Shown in pieces: positions 43,296 through 51,865 of a DNA stretch of 64,000 nucleotides. Every line of letters starts with the position of its first letter. The stretch's first letter is position 1. Below the pieces are notes generated by a model. It did no database searches. It was not told the origin of the DNA and saw nothing but the letters and a program-made list of their open reading frames with translations. The position numbers were made by a program, and so were the translations under genes. Origin of the DNA: DASWJZ01 sp963814905 (GTDB lineage Bacteria > Pseudomonadota > Alphaproteobacteria > Rhizobiales > Afifellaceae); the NCBI GenBank assembly GCA_963814905.1, contig CAWFEM010000012.1:1-64000 (forward strand). Reading direction: 5' to 3'.

Positions 43296-44342
43296 GTGTC
43301 GCATCATTGCCGGCGGTCCAGATTGCTCCAGACTGCTTTTCGCTCGCTTCATAGGGCCATGTGCCGCCGGCGTATCCAGCGTCGGGTCGCCCGGGATCTC
43401 GTCCGGACCGAGCTGCCGGTCGACGAGGTGCAGGTGGTCGACGCCGACGGACCGCGCCATACTTTCAGGCTGCGCAAGCATGGCCGCCTGCTCGTCGTTA
43501 CGGCCAATTGCGGCGCGATGGCATCGAACACCGAACTGGCGGGCGTCTTCCGCAACCGGTCGCTCGCAATCCTCGATCCCTTCGTCCGCTCGCGGGCGAC
43601 GGAGGCCATCGGCGAGGTGTCCGACGGAGAGGAGAGCGGGCCGGGAACGATCAGCTTCTCGGCATTCGACCCGGACGCGATCCTGATTCCCGACAGCATT
43701 TTCTATCGGTCACGCGGCTACGATTACCAGCGCGACGGCGCCGACCGCTGGCAGGTCGATTGGGCGGCGCGCAGAGAACAGATCGTGTGGCGTGGCTCGA
43801 CGACCGGACGCGGGCAGATATCGACCGAGGAGATGGCGGCGAACGACACAAAGCTCATTCTGCGGACGCGGATGTGCCTGATGCTGCGCGCGACGCCGGA
43901 CGTGGATGCGCGGCTCATCAACGTCGCTCAAAGTGCCGAGCCGGCGCGCGACAAGCTCCGCCTGGAACAAGCGGACATTCTTGGGAGCCATATTCACCCG
44001 GGCACCTGGTTCGTCAGGAAATTTGCGATCGACGTCGACGGCAACTCGAATGCCTGGTCGAATCTCTTCACGCGGCTCCTCGCTGGCTGCTGCGTCATCA
44101 AGATCGCGTCGCCTTCCGGCTACCGGCAATGGTACTACGACGCGTTGCGGCCGTGGGAGCACTTCGTGCCGGCCAAGGCGGACCTTTCGGACCTGCACGA
44201 GAAGATCGATTGGTGCCGGGCGCATGACCGGCAATGCGCCGAAATCGCTGCTGCCGGGCGCGACTTCGCGCTCCGGCGGGACTTCGAGACGGAGATGCGC
44301 GGCGCGGTCGAAACCCTGAACGCGCGGCTCGCCGGGATTTGA
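43296..44342 (+). CDS. Glycosyltransferase family 90 (CAP10-like)
   Basis: 348 residues. GT90/LPS-modification signatures: VWRGSTTGRG, DILGSHIHPGTW, FAIDVDGNSNAWSNLFTRLL, and the C-terminal WYYDALRPWEHFVPAKADLS. The group includes fungal CAP10 xylosyltransferases and bacterial LPS-modifying enzymes. Start GTG at 43296; an ATG at 43359 is an alternative. No signal peptide is seen, so it is probably cytosolic. Confidence 0.8.
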   Translation: MSHHCRRSRLLQTAFRSLHRAMCRRRIQRRVARDLVRTELPVDEVQVVDADGPRHTFRLRKHGRLLVVTANCGAMASNTELAGVFRNRSLAILDPFVRSRATEAIGEVSDGEESGPGTISFSAFDPDAILIPDSIFYRSRGYDYQRDGADRWQVDWAARREQIVWRGSTTGRGQISTEEMAANDTKLILRTRMCLMLRATPDVDARLINVAQSAEPARDKLRLEQADILGSHIHPGTWFVRKFAIDVDGNSNAWSNLFTRLLAGCCVIKIASPSGYRQWYYDALRPWEHFVPAKADLSDLHEKIDWCRAHDRQCAEIAAAGRDFALRRDFETEMRGAVETLNARLAGI

Positions 44343-44507
44343 GGCGCAGGCGCGGCGTCCCCTTCGCCGAACGGCATCTGAACGCCGGAATGCACTGCCG
44401 TTGACACATTCCGCCGACGACAGCATCGTCGCGCCGCGTCGCGGTCGACGCGAGCGGTTCGCCGCTGGTTTTGCGTTTCGTCTCAGCGGATTGGAAGTCC
44501 TGCCACG

Positions 44508-45293
44508 ATGGAGGAGACAGTATCGACAGGTGGCGGCGCCGAGCCGTCGGTTCTCGTGCTGACCCCGGTCAAGGATGCCGAGCCGCATCTTGCGGCCTAC
44601 GTCGCCGGCCTGGAGCGCCTCACCTATCCGAAGCGCTCCCTGTCCTTGGGTATTCTCGAAAGCGACAGCGTCGACGCAACGTTCGACCGGCTTAAGCGCC
44701 TGAGAGAGCGCTTCGAGGGCCGGTTCAGCCGGGTCTCGCTTTGGCGGCGCGATTTCGGCTTTCGCATGCCGAGCGGTGTGCCGCGCTGGGCCTCGGCCTA
44801 TCAGCTACAGCGTCGCGCTATCCTGGCGCGGAGCCGAAATCACCTGCTGATGCGGACGCTCGAAGACGAAAGCTGGGTTCTCTGGCTTGACGTCGACGTC
44901 ATTGACTATCCTCCCGATCTCATCGAAACGCTGCTCGACGCGGAAAGGGATATCCTGCATGCGCATTGCGTGCTTCGCTACGGCGGCCCGACCTTTGACC
45001 AGAACGCCTGGCGCGAGAAGGGCCGCGTGGGCTTGAGCGATCTGCGCGGCGCGGGCGGCCCGGTGCGCCTCGATTCCGTCGGTGGGACGGTTCTGCTCGT
45101 GCGCGCCGATCTGCATCGCGACGGGCTGATCTTCCCGCCGTTTCCATATGGGTGCGAGAACCCGCGCATCCGGGAAAGTCACGAGGTCTGGGGCAGGGGT
45201 GAGATCGAGACCGAGGGCTTCGGCATGATGGCGTACGACATGGGCGTCCAATGCTGGGGCCTGCCCGATTACGAGGTTCTGCACCAGAAATGA
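44508..45293 (+). CDS. Anp1-like glycosyltransferase (fungal mannan polymerase family)
   Basis: 261 residues resembling the Anp1/GT62 family of fungal alpha-mannosyltransferase subunits: VLVLTPVKDAEPHLAAYVAG, LGILESDSVDATFDRLKRL, RNHLLMRTLEDESWVLWLDV, DVDVIDYPPDLIETLLDAE and the C-terminal FGMMAYDMGVQCWGLPDYEV. It lacks the membrane anchor of eukaryotic members. Coupled by ATGA overlap to the next gene, which belongs to another fungal-type mannosyltransferase family. Confidence 0.72.
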   Translation: MEETVSTGGGAEPSVLVLTPVKDAEPHLAAYVAGLERLTYPKRSLSLGILESDSVDATFDRLKRLRERFEGRFSRVSLWRRDFGFRMPSGVPRWASAYQLQRRAILARSRNHLLMRTLEDESWVLWLDVDVIDYPPDLIETLLDAERDILHAHCVLRYGGPTFDQNAWREKGRVGLSDLRGAGGPVRLDSVGGTVLLVRADLHRDGLIFPPFPYGCENPRIRESHEVWGRGEIETEGFGMMAYDMGVQCWGLPDYEVLHQK

Positions 45294-46819
45294 CAATCGA
45301 CGCCGCGAAAACCGAAGACGCCGGGACCGACGTCGGCGGAAGCCTGGCTCGCAAGCTCGAAGAGATTCCGGACCTTCCGGATCGTGAGTATTCCGGCCGC
45401 GGAATCGTGATCTGCGCCGGTGGCGTGCAGATGTTCACCAATGCCTGGGTGCTCGTCTGGGTGCTTCGCAAGGTCGTGGGGTGCCGGCTTCCGATAGAAA
45501 TCTGGCATCTTGGATCAAGTGAGATGTCGAGCGGCATGCGCGACATGCTTGAGGGGCTGGACGCGAAGGTCGTCGATGCTTTCGCAGTCCTGTCCCGTTT
45601 TCCGGCGCGAATTACGGATGGCTGGCAGTTGAAGCCCTACGCGCTGATCATGTCGCCGTTCCGCGAGGTCCTGATGCTCGACGCGGACAACGTGCCGGCG
45701 ATCGATCCGACGTTCCTCTTCGAGCGTCCGGAATTCGCCGAGACCGGCGCCGTGTTCTGGCCGGATGTCCTCGATATCCCCGAGGGCAACCCGATCTGGA
45801 AAGAATGCGGCCTGCCGGCGGAACGACGGAGATCGCTTGAGACGGGACAGATCCTCATCGACAAGCAGCGGCATGGGCGTGCGCTGAAAGCGGTCCTTTA
45901 TATGAACGAGGAGGCGGAGCGCTATTACAAGCTGGTCTACGGAGACAAGGACACGTTCCTCGTCGCCTGGCTTGCGACCGGATCGGCCTTTTCTCTCGTG
46001 CCGCACCGGCCCTTCGCCGACCGGTACGTCTATTACCAGCGCGACTTCGACGGTAATGCCGTCTTTCAGCATCGCACGAACGGGAAATGGAGGTACGGCG
46101 ACCAACAGGATCGGTCCGAGGGCTTCGTGCACGAGGCGAACTGCCTGGAGGCGCTCGCCGAGCTTCGCCGCCGCTGGAACGGGCGCATCTTCGAGCCGCC
46201 GACGCGTTCGCTCGCCGCGCAGCGCATGGAGCGGCTGATGGAAGGCGCGTTGTTCGTGGTCTCGCGTCCGGGGGAGAACGATCGGGAGCTTGAGCTGCTT
46301 GCGGGCTGGCAAGTCGGCAAAGGTCGGGATTTCGACCGCGAGAGCTGGTGCGTCGCGGAGCCGGAGCCGGGACGTTTCGTTCTGCGAATCTTCGACCGAC
46401 ATCGGGTCAGGTACGAGCTTGAGCAGAAGGGAGACGATGGTTGGGTGGGGACGACCGGCGCGGACCAGGCGATACGCCTGACGCCCGCCGATCTGGCGGA
46501 CGGGAAGGCCGCTCCGCCGCGCGACTTTGGCTTCGTGCGCGACGTGGTGGAAGCGGTGCTTGCCGATGGCGGCTGGTCGGACGACGCGGCCGACGAGCTC
46601 CGCATCACACTCACCACGCTCTGCAAGGTCGATCCGCGCCTCGCCGACGACGTTGCCGACTATGCGGCATCCGATCGCGCAATGGACGAAACGGCGCGGG
46701 CAGGCATTCTCGATCTTGCGACGGCATTGAAGCACGCGGCTTCCCGCCGTCCGCGGCGCAAGGGAGCCCGCTCGTCGATCGATATGCTCTTCGATCACAA
46801 ATTCTACGTCCGCCCTTGA
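45290..46819 (+). CDS. MNN1-like mannosyltransferase (GT71/Mannosyl_trans3)
   Basis: 509 residues. Residues 35-260 contain the MNN1/Mannosyl_trans3 fold: GIVICAGGVQMFTNAWVLVW, LPIEIWHLGSSEMSS, WQLKPYALIMSPFREVLMLD with the acidic motif LDADNVPAIDPTFLFE, and ETGQILIDKQRH. The C-terminal 220 residues are an additional region, in the middle beta-rich (FDRHRVRYELEQKGDDGW), which I do not recognise. The ATG at 45290 overlaps the Anp1-like stop. Fungal relatives add alpha-1,2/1,3-mannose; in bacteria the acceptor is unknown. Confidence 0.72.
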   Translation: MTIDAAKTEDAGTDVGGSLARKLEEIPDLPDREYSGRGIVICAGGVQMFTNAWVLVWVLRKVVGCRLPIEIWHLGSSEMSSGMRDMLEGLDAKVVDAFAVLSRFPARITDGWQLKPYALIMSPFREVLMLDADNVPAIDPTFLFERPEFAETGAVFWPDVLDIPEGNPIWKECGLPAERRRSLETGQILIDKQRHGRALKAVLYMNEEAERYYKLVYGDKDTFLVAWLATGSAFSLVPHRPFADRYVYYQRDFDGNAVFQHRTNGKWRYGDQQDRSEGFVHEANCLEALAELRRRWNGRIFEPPTRSLAAQRMERLMEGALFVVSRPGENDRELELLAGWQVGKGRDFDRESWCVAEPEPGRFVLRIFDRHRVRYELEQKGDDGWVGTTGADQAIRLTPADLADGKAAPPRDFGFVRDVVEAVLADGGWSDDAADELRITLTTLCKVDPRLADDVADYAASDRAMDETARAGILDLATALKHAASRRPRRKGARSSIDMLFDHKFYVRP

Positions 46820-46841
46820 GGCGGGCACGCATCGTCGCGAA

Positions 46842-48107
46842 ATGAGATCGCTCCTCGTCGCGCCGGCGCTGCCGAGCGATGCGGGTAACGGCCTGGCGAT
46901 GCGCATCGGCGTCTTTCTCGAGGCGCTCCGCCGGCTCGGCGAGGTCGACGTGATCGTGCTGCCGGTGTTTGGAGACACCGAAACGACGAATCCGCTTTGC
47001 GAGCGCCTGGGCGTCCATCCCAAGCTCGTTCCGGTTTCAGGGCGCGTCGCTACGGAATTTTTGCTCCTGCGGAACATCGCCGACCCGGAAGCTCGGCTCG
47101 ATGCGTTCGTGCGATACGGACGACCTACGCTCTCCGCGTACCTTGCTATGCCCGTCCTGCAGGAGATCCGTGAGTTCGTGACCGGCCGCAGCTTCGATCT
47201 CGTTCATATCGCGCGCTCTTATCTGCTCCCTGTCGCCGGCGCTTGGCCGGAAAACCGGAGACCGTCGATATCGGTCGACCTCGACGAGGATGACGTCGAG
47301 ACCTATCGGCGGCTCGCGAAGCTTCACGCGCTTCGCGGCGATCTGTTCACCGGCAGGTGGCTGGAGGCCGAGGCGGCGGCCTTCGAAAAGCTCATCATGG
47401 AATGGCTGCCGAATGCCGACGTCGCATTCGTCTCAACGGAATCGGAACGGGACGAGATAACGACGCGATACGGTGACATTCCTGCAATCGTCGCGCCGAA
47501 TGTTGTCGCGCTTCCGCCTGCGGCGACGTACCGGCCTTCCGGATGCGCGCTCCTCTTTGTCGGCGGGTTTGGGTATTTCCCCAATCTCGACGCGGCGCTG
47601 TGGGTGCTCGAGTCGGTTCTTCCGCCGCTGATGGCTCGTTCTCCCGAACCTGTGTCGATGACGATGGTGGGACGCAATCCGCCGCAACGGCTGAAAGCGC
47701 TGGCGGACGCGCTCGGCGTGACGTTGCTCGACACCGTCGACGACCTCGCGCCGATCTACGCGCGCTCCAGCGTTGCCCTGGTGCCGCTGCGCGCGGCGGG
47801 AGGCTCGCGCATCAAGCTCCTGGAGGCGGCCGCGCATGGCGTTCCGGTTGTGGCCACTTCGATGGGTGCGGAGAATTCCGGGCTGAAGGACGGCCGCGAG
47901 ATCTGGATCGCCGACACGCCCGACGCCATCGTCGACGCCTGCCTCGCCATCTTGCGGGATTCGAAAGAGGCGGGGAGGCGGGCGAAAGCCGCGAAAGCTT
48001 TCGTGGAGACATTCCGCTCGCGAACTGCAATGATATCGACGCTCACAGATCATTTTGCTATCAATCTGACGGCTCATCAGGCCAAGCATCGCGGAGACTT
48101 GCGTTGA
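46842..48107 (+). CDS. Glycosyltransferase family 4-like protein
   Basis: 421 residues with a GT-B fold. N-terminal domain MRSLLVAPALPSDAGNGLAM, C-terminal donor domain with LLFVGGFGYFPNLDAALWVL and GGSRIKLLEAAAHGVPVVAT containing the catalytic Glu. It is 22 bp after the MNN1-like gene and reaches to the start of pqqD, so it may be the first transferase of the peptide-modifying set or the last of the glycan set. Confidence 0.83.
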   Translation: MRSLLVAPALPSDAGNGLAMRIGVFLEALRRLGEVDVIVLPVFGDTETTNPLCERLGVHPKLVPVSGRVATEFLLLRNIADPEARLDAFVRYGRPTLSAYLAMPVLQEIREFVTGRSFDLVHIARSYLLPVAGAWPENRRPSISVDLDEDDVETYRRLAKLHALRGDLFTGRWLEAEAAAFEKLIMEWLPNADVAFVSTESERDEITTRYGDIPAIVAPNVVALPPAATYRPSGCALLFVGGFGYFPNLDAALWVLESVLPPLMARSPEPVSMTMVGRNPPQRLKALADALGVTLLDTVDDLAPIYARSSVALVPLRAAGGSRIKLLEAAAHGVPVVATSMGAENSGLKDGREIWIADTPDAIVDACLAILRDSKEAGRRAKAAKAFVETFRSRTAMISTLTDHFAINLTAHQAKHRGDLR

Positions 48108-48115
48108 ATCTCAGT

Positions 48116-48385
48116 ATGTCAGAGCGGTTCAGGAAGATTCCGAACCTGGAAGTGAATGAAGTCCCCGACGGTTATGTGATCTATCAGTCCGATCGGGACC
48201 GAGTACATTTCCTCAACAGCACCGCGGCGGCCATCCTGGAGCTCTGCGACAGCGAACATTCCTTGGCGGACATCGCGGAGATATTGAAGGCCGCCTACGA
48301 CCTCGATGCCGTGCCTGAAGACGACCTCAGGAGGTCGGTCGAGAGCCTCGTCGCCGAAGGCCTCATCCTGCCTTGCAAAGAATAG
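48116..48385 (+). CDS. PqqD-like peptide-binding protein
   Basis: 89 residues forming a PqqD/RRE-type winged helix: FRKIPNLEVNEVPDGYVIYQ, VHFLNSTAAAILELCDSEHS, LADIAEILKAAYDL and the C-terminal DDLRRSVESLVAEGLILP. PqqD-like proteins bind leader segments of ribosomal peptides and present them to modifying enzymes. Start at ATG 48116; an in-frame TTG at 48104 overlaps the preceding stop and is possible. Its stop overlaps the kinase-like gene by 13 bp. The family of short peptides begins 0.85 kb downstream, which makes it the likely leader-binding partner; this is inference. Confidence 0.83.
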   Translation: MSERFRKIPNLEVNEVPDGYVIYQSDRDRVHFLNSTAAAILELCDSEHSLADIAEILKAAYDLDAVPEDDLRRSVESLVAEGLILPCKE

Positions 48386-49203
48386 TCACTCGTACGCTGT
48401 CCCGCGAGCTGCGGCTCGATACTGACAGCGACGAGGCTTTCGCGACACTGTCCTATCTGGGTGCCGACCCGTCCATGCCGGGCCGCGAACACACGCCGGT
48501 CGATCTTACGGTCGAACCGGTGGGGAAATTCTATCGGGTCGCGCTGCCCGGCCGCGAACCTCTGGAAGGTTCGCTTTACGCGATCCTGAACAGTGTATTT
48601 GAGCTTGTCTCCAGCTGGCTTGTCGAAGACGCGCGCAATATGCCTGTGATGCACTCGGCGACCGCGGAAATCGAGGGTCGGCGGTTCACCTTCACGGGCG
48701 GCAAGGGTTTCGGCAAGACGACCCTCATGCTGAAGCTGATCGAGCAGGGGGTCAGGATCCAGGGCGACGAAAATCTGATCATCACCGCGGCGGGTTCGAT
48801 CCCCAGACCGAGGCGGCTGCACGTGAAGGAAGGCTCGCTCGACGTCGTGCCGTCGCTCTTCGATGCCATCACCTCGTCGCCCTTCACCACGGATTGGGCG
48901 GGAAACCGGGTATTTGCCTGCTCACCGGCGATGACCGGCATGCCCTGGCAGGTGACGGAAGGGCCGCTTGAGCACATCGTCTTTGTCGAGCCCAACTTCG
49001 GCGGCTCCTCCGTGATATCACCAGTTTCTCGCAACGAAGCCTTCACTCGCTTGCTTGAGACGGTCTACATGCCAGCGACGAATCGCGGCGCAGCGGCAGC
49101 CCGGCTGCATGTCCTTTGCCGCGATGCGAAGGCTTGGCGCCTGCAGGCCGGCGATCCGGACCAGGCGGTCAGGCACTTGCGAAAAGTAGCGCAATTAGAG
49201 TAG
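48373..49203 (+). CDS. HPr kinase-like protein
   Basis: 276 residues. The C-terminal half resembles the HprK kinase domain: MHSATAEIEGRRFTFTGGKG with the conserved His, P-loop GGKGFGKTTLMLKLIEQGVR, and GDEN at the position of the HprK catalytic acidic pair. The N-terminal part (RELRLDTDSDEAFATLSYLG) is specific to the PqqD-associated kinase-like group. HprK-like kinases in some lasso-peptide clusters phosphorylate a serine of the precursor, and NCBI names a PqqD/HprK-related pair 'HPr-rel-A'. TTG start at 48373 overlapping pqqD. It lies 31 bp before the first peptide gene, so operon structure is likely. Confidence 0.8.
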   Translation: MQRIVTRTLSRELRLDTDSDEAFATLSYLGADPSMPGREHTPVDLTVEPVGKFYRVALPGREPLEGSLYAILNSVFELVSSWLVEDARNMPVMHSATAEIEGRRFTFTGGKGFGKTTLMLKLIEQGVRIQGDENLIITAAGSIPRPRRLHVKEGSLDVVPSLFDAITSSPFTTDWAGNRVFACSPAMTGMPWQVTEGPLEHIVFVEPNFGGSSVISPVSRNEAFTRLLETVYMPATNRGAAAARLHVLCRDAKAWRLQAGDPDQAVRHLRKVAQLE

Positions 49204-49234
49204 GATGCGTCACTCGTAATTCGGGGGATAAGAC

Positions 49235-49441
49235 TTGGCCCAGGACCGCATTGACAATCTTCTTCGCAGACTTCCCGTGTCACGCCGCAAGGCGGTGAAG
49301 GCGCTTTTGATCGGGACGTTTGTCACGCCGGTCGTGGCTTCCTTCCCCATGGACGGGCGCTTCGCCATGGATCAGGCATGGTCGGCCTTGGGGAACGGCT
49401 ACGTTCCGACGGCCGAATTGGCGGCTGGCATGTTTGAGTAG
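49235..49441 (+). CDS. Short leader-type peptide, copy 1
   Basis: 68 residues; family not recognised. N-terminal amphipathic stretch AQDRIDNLLRRLP, then SRRKAVKALLIGTFVTPVVA, a twin-arginine followed by a hydrophobic core, then SFPMDGRFAMDQ, which is common to all copies. The unique end starts AWSALGNGYVPT and is the only one without a clean A-x-A at this point. TTG start with GGGGGAT eight bases upstream. The TAG stop is followed in the same frame by copy 2. Confidence 0.8.
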   Translation: MAQDRIDNLLRRLPVSRRKAVKALLIGTFVTPVVASFPMDGRFAMDQAWSALGNGYVPTAELAAGMFE

Positions 49442-49642
49442 CAGCCGTGGAGGCTCGAGACCCAGGACCGCATTGACAACCTTCTTCGCAAGGTTCCCGT
49501 GTCGCGCCGCAAGGCGGTGAAGGCGTTGCTGATCGGTACGTTTGTCGCGCCGGTTGTGACGTCTTTCCCGATGGATGGGCGTTTCGCGATGGATCAGGCG
49601 ACGGCAGGAAACCTCGTGTTCTCGCCGGACGGGCAGGTTTAG
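49442..49642 (+). pseudogene. Short leader-type peptide, copy 2, no start codon
   Basis: An in-frame continuation after the amber stop of copy 1. The conserved leader (TQDRIDNLLRKVPVSRRKAV, LLIGTFVAPVVTSF, PMDGRFAMDQATAG) and a short unique end (NLVFSPDGQV) are intact. At the position where other copies have TTG, GTG or ATG this copy has GAG-ACC, and a GGAGG lies upstream. Either it is expressed by readthrough of the copy 1 stop, starts at a non-standard codon or internal GTG, or is dead. Confidence 0.65.
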
Positions 49643-49734
49643 CAATAGCGGAAGCCGTTCGGCGCGCGGCAGAGATTTTCGCTGCCCGCCTGCGTACGGA
49701 GCGGGCGAGGAGAGCGGGTCGCTACGGCCCGAGA

Positions 49735-49929
49735 GCTGTCGACGATCTTCTCCGCTGGTTCCCGCGTCGCACCGTTGGGTTGTCGCCCCTTCCGGCCGGG
49801 ACGTTCCGCCGATCACGACCTTCCACGGACAAACTCTCCGCGATCGGCTCATCGATGGCGGGAATGTCACGCTTCGGGCAATCGTCTGTGAGCAAAGGCG
49901 GTCGGAGCTTGCGGCAAGTTGCGGCGTAA
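49735..49929 (+). pseudogene. Decayed copy of the short-peptide gene
   Basis: 64 open codons, the same length as copies 4-6, without start codon or twin-arginine, that align with the family at nucleotide level: CTTCTCCGC, TTCCCG, CCGGCCGGGACGTTC and CCGATCACGACC correspond to the leader segments encoding LLR, VP, the IGTF region and PIVT. It gives VDDLLRW and AGTFRR. The 92 bp before it and 36 bp after it hold nothing else. Confidence 0.5.
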
Positions 49930-49965
49930 AGATAAAATAGCACTTTCCAACGTGGGGGACGAATC

Positions 49966-50160
49966 GTGGCCAAGGATCGTATCGATAGCCTTCTTCGCAA
50001 GGTTCCGATATCGCGCCGCAAAGCGGTAAAGGCGCTTCTGATCGGGACGTTCGCCGCGCCGATCGTGACCTCTTTCCCCTTGGATGGGCGTTTCGCGGTG
50101 GATCAGGCTTCGGCCGGGTTCCTGGGGAACCTCTCGATTTCGTATGGAATGACGTCTTAG
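49966..50160 (+). CDS. Short leader-type peptide, copy 4
   Basis: 64 residues. Leader AKDRIDSLLRKVPISRRKAV, hydrophobic core ALLIGTFAAPIVTSF, PLDGRFAVDQASA, then GFLGNLSISYGMTS. Twin-arginine at residues 17-18, hydrophobic residues about 21-36, and A-S-A at 48-50, which would be cut by signal peptidase to leave 14 residues. GTG start with GGGGGA upstream. The last 125 or so bases are nearly identical to copy 5, including the core. Confidence 0.82.
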   Translation: MAKDRIDSLLRKVPISRRKAVKALLIGTFAAPIVTSFPLDGRFAVDQASAGFLGNLSISYGMTS

Positions 50161-50173
50161 GCAGGGGACGAGT

Positions 50174-50368
50174 ATGGCTCAGGACAAGATCGATAGCCTT
50201 CTTCGCAAGGTTCCGATATCGCGCCGCAAGGCGGTGAAGGCGCTTCTGATCGGGACGTTCGCCGCGCCGATCGTGACCTCTTTCCCCTTGGATGGGCGTT
50301 TCGCGGTGGATCAGGCTTCGGCCGGGTTCCTGGGGAACCTCTCGATTTCGTATGGAATGACGTCTTAG
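50174..50368 (+). CDS. Short leader-type peptide, copy 5
   Basis: 64 residues, identical to copy 4 except for AQDK in place of AKDR at residues 2-5. The nucleotide sequence differs at a handful of positions, all in the first third. ATG start with AGGGGA upstream. Same predicted A-S-A site and 14-residue end. The duplication with copy 4 is recent. Confidence 0.82.
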   Translation: MAQDKIDSLLRKVPISRRKAVKALLIGTFAAPIVTSFPLDGRFAVDQASAGFLGNLSISYGMTS

Positions 50369-50382
50369 GCCGGGGGTGAGCC

Positions 50383-50577
50383 ATGGCAAAGGATCGTATC
50401 GACAACCTTCTTCGTAAGGTACCCATATCGCGCCGCAAAGCGGTCAAGGCGCTTTTGATAGGGACATTCGCCGCGCCGATCGTGACGTCATTCCCATTGG
50501 ATGGGCGTTTCGCGGTTGACCGGGCGAATGCCGGGCTGGGGCTGCTGGGGAACCTCTCGCTGTCGGTGGATTTATAG
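50383..50577 (+). CDS. Short leader-type peptide, copy 6
   Basis: 64 residues. Leader identical in type; A-N-A at residues 48-50 then GLGLLGNLSLSVDL. It keeps the LGNLS core of copies 4 and 5 but with a two-residue insertion and a different end. ATG with GGGGGTGAG upstream. Last copy before the GT2-TPR gene. Confidence 0.82.
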   Translation: MAKDRIDNLLRKVPISRRKAVKALLIGTFAAPIVTSFPLDGRFAVDRANAGLGLLGNLSLSVDL

Positions 50578-50621
50578 AGAACCGCTTGCTGTCGCCCTTG
50601 TAGTCGGTAAGACCAGTCCGC

Positions 50622-51748
50622 TTGCGTTCGAGTTCCTGCAAGATATCTGCTTCGCTGATTGTGCGAGACGAAGCCGCCATGCTCGGCGGCTGTCTCGATT
50701 CGCTAAAAGGCCAGGTGGACGAGATCGTCGTTGTCGACACGGGGTCGGTCGACGCGACGCCTCAGATTGCGGAATCCTACGGCGCTCGGCTGCTCCACCA
50801 TGAATGGACCGGTGACTTCTCGGCCGCCCGAAATCTCGGTTTGGATGCCGCGACGGGGGATTGGATACTCTACATCGACGCCGATGAGAGACTTGAGGTC
50901 GCTCAGGGGCGTACGCTTGGCGAAGTCGTATCGGCGCCCGGCCACGCTGGGCTTGAAGTGAAGATTCCGGCCCAGGCTCGGGTACTCGCCCTACTACGAA
51001 CTGCGCCTCTTCCTCGCCGATCCACGGATCCGTTTTGTGAAGCGGATCCACGAATCGATCATGCCCGACGTGTTGCGCGTTTGCGAAAGCGACGGGCTGA
51101 CCATGGGTCGGACCGACGTCGTCTCGATCCAGCATCTCGGATATGAAGGCGACCAGAGCCACAAGCACGCGCGCAACCTGCCGATGCTGGCGCGTGCGGT
51201 GATGGACGATCCGGACCGGGTCTATTACTGGTGGCACCTCGGCGATACGCTTGCCGCAGTTGGCGAAAGGGAGAAGGCCGAGGCGGCCTTGCGCTCGGGT
51301 ATTGAGACCGCCAAGCGAACAGGCAAGGTGCGCAGCCGCGTGGAGGCGACGCTGGCGATCCAGGTTCTGTCGCTGATCTATCTGGACGCGGGCGAGGCTT
51401 CGAAAGCCTTGGAAATTCTCGACGAGGGGCTGGAAATGCGGCCCGGCGATCCCGTCCTGTTGCTTGCGCAAGGCGCGCGCCCTCATCGACCTCGGCCGCT
51501 ATTCGGAGGCGCTGCCGGTCGTCAACTCCTTGCCGCGCGACGATCCCGAAGCGTTCATGGATCCCGATATGGCGTACAACCTGCGCATCTTCGGGGAGTG
51601 GGCTTACGATCTGATCGGCTTGGCGGAGTTCCGGCTGGGACGCTTCTCCGAAGCGCGCGACGCATTCGCGGCTGCCGCGGCGCTTTCGTCCGATGCGGCC
51701 CAATATCGTGCGAAGGCAGCGGTGGCCGAGGCGCGGGCGAAACACTAG
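50622..51748 (+). pseudogene. GT2 glycosyltransferase with TPR repeats, two frameshifts
   Basis: First frame: ISASLIVRDEAAMLGGCLDS, VDEIVVVDTGSVDATPQIAE and WILYIDADERLE, a GT2 domain with the D-x-D motif. After one extra base near 50966-50968 the protein continues RLGYSPYYELRLFLADPRIR, YYWWHLGDTLAAVGEREKAE (TPR) and DAGEASKALEILDEGLEMRP. After a second shift near 51470 it ends KARALIDLGRYSEALPVVNS (TPR) and RLGRFSEARDAFAAAAALS. Removing one base at each point gives a continuous protein of about 375 residues. GT2-TPR enzymes include peptide S-/O-glycosyltransferases. Start TTG 50622. It lies inside the peptide array, so a peptide substrate is plausible. Confidence 0.72.
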
Positions 51749-51865
51749 CGCCGAATTGTCTAGCGTGGTGCTTCAGCCACTATTTTCGGCCGCGTGGCGG
51801 ACCGGCGCTTGCTAAAGGCGGCCGGGCAAGGATACACTTCAGCTTGCGAACGTAGGGGGCTCAGC

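Noticed and set aside
49966..50577. CRISPR-like regular repeats (208-209 bp spacing)
   Set aside because: Units are whole coding sequences with conserved reading frame and ribosome-binding sites, not short repeats with unique spacers.
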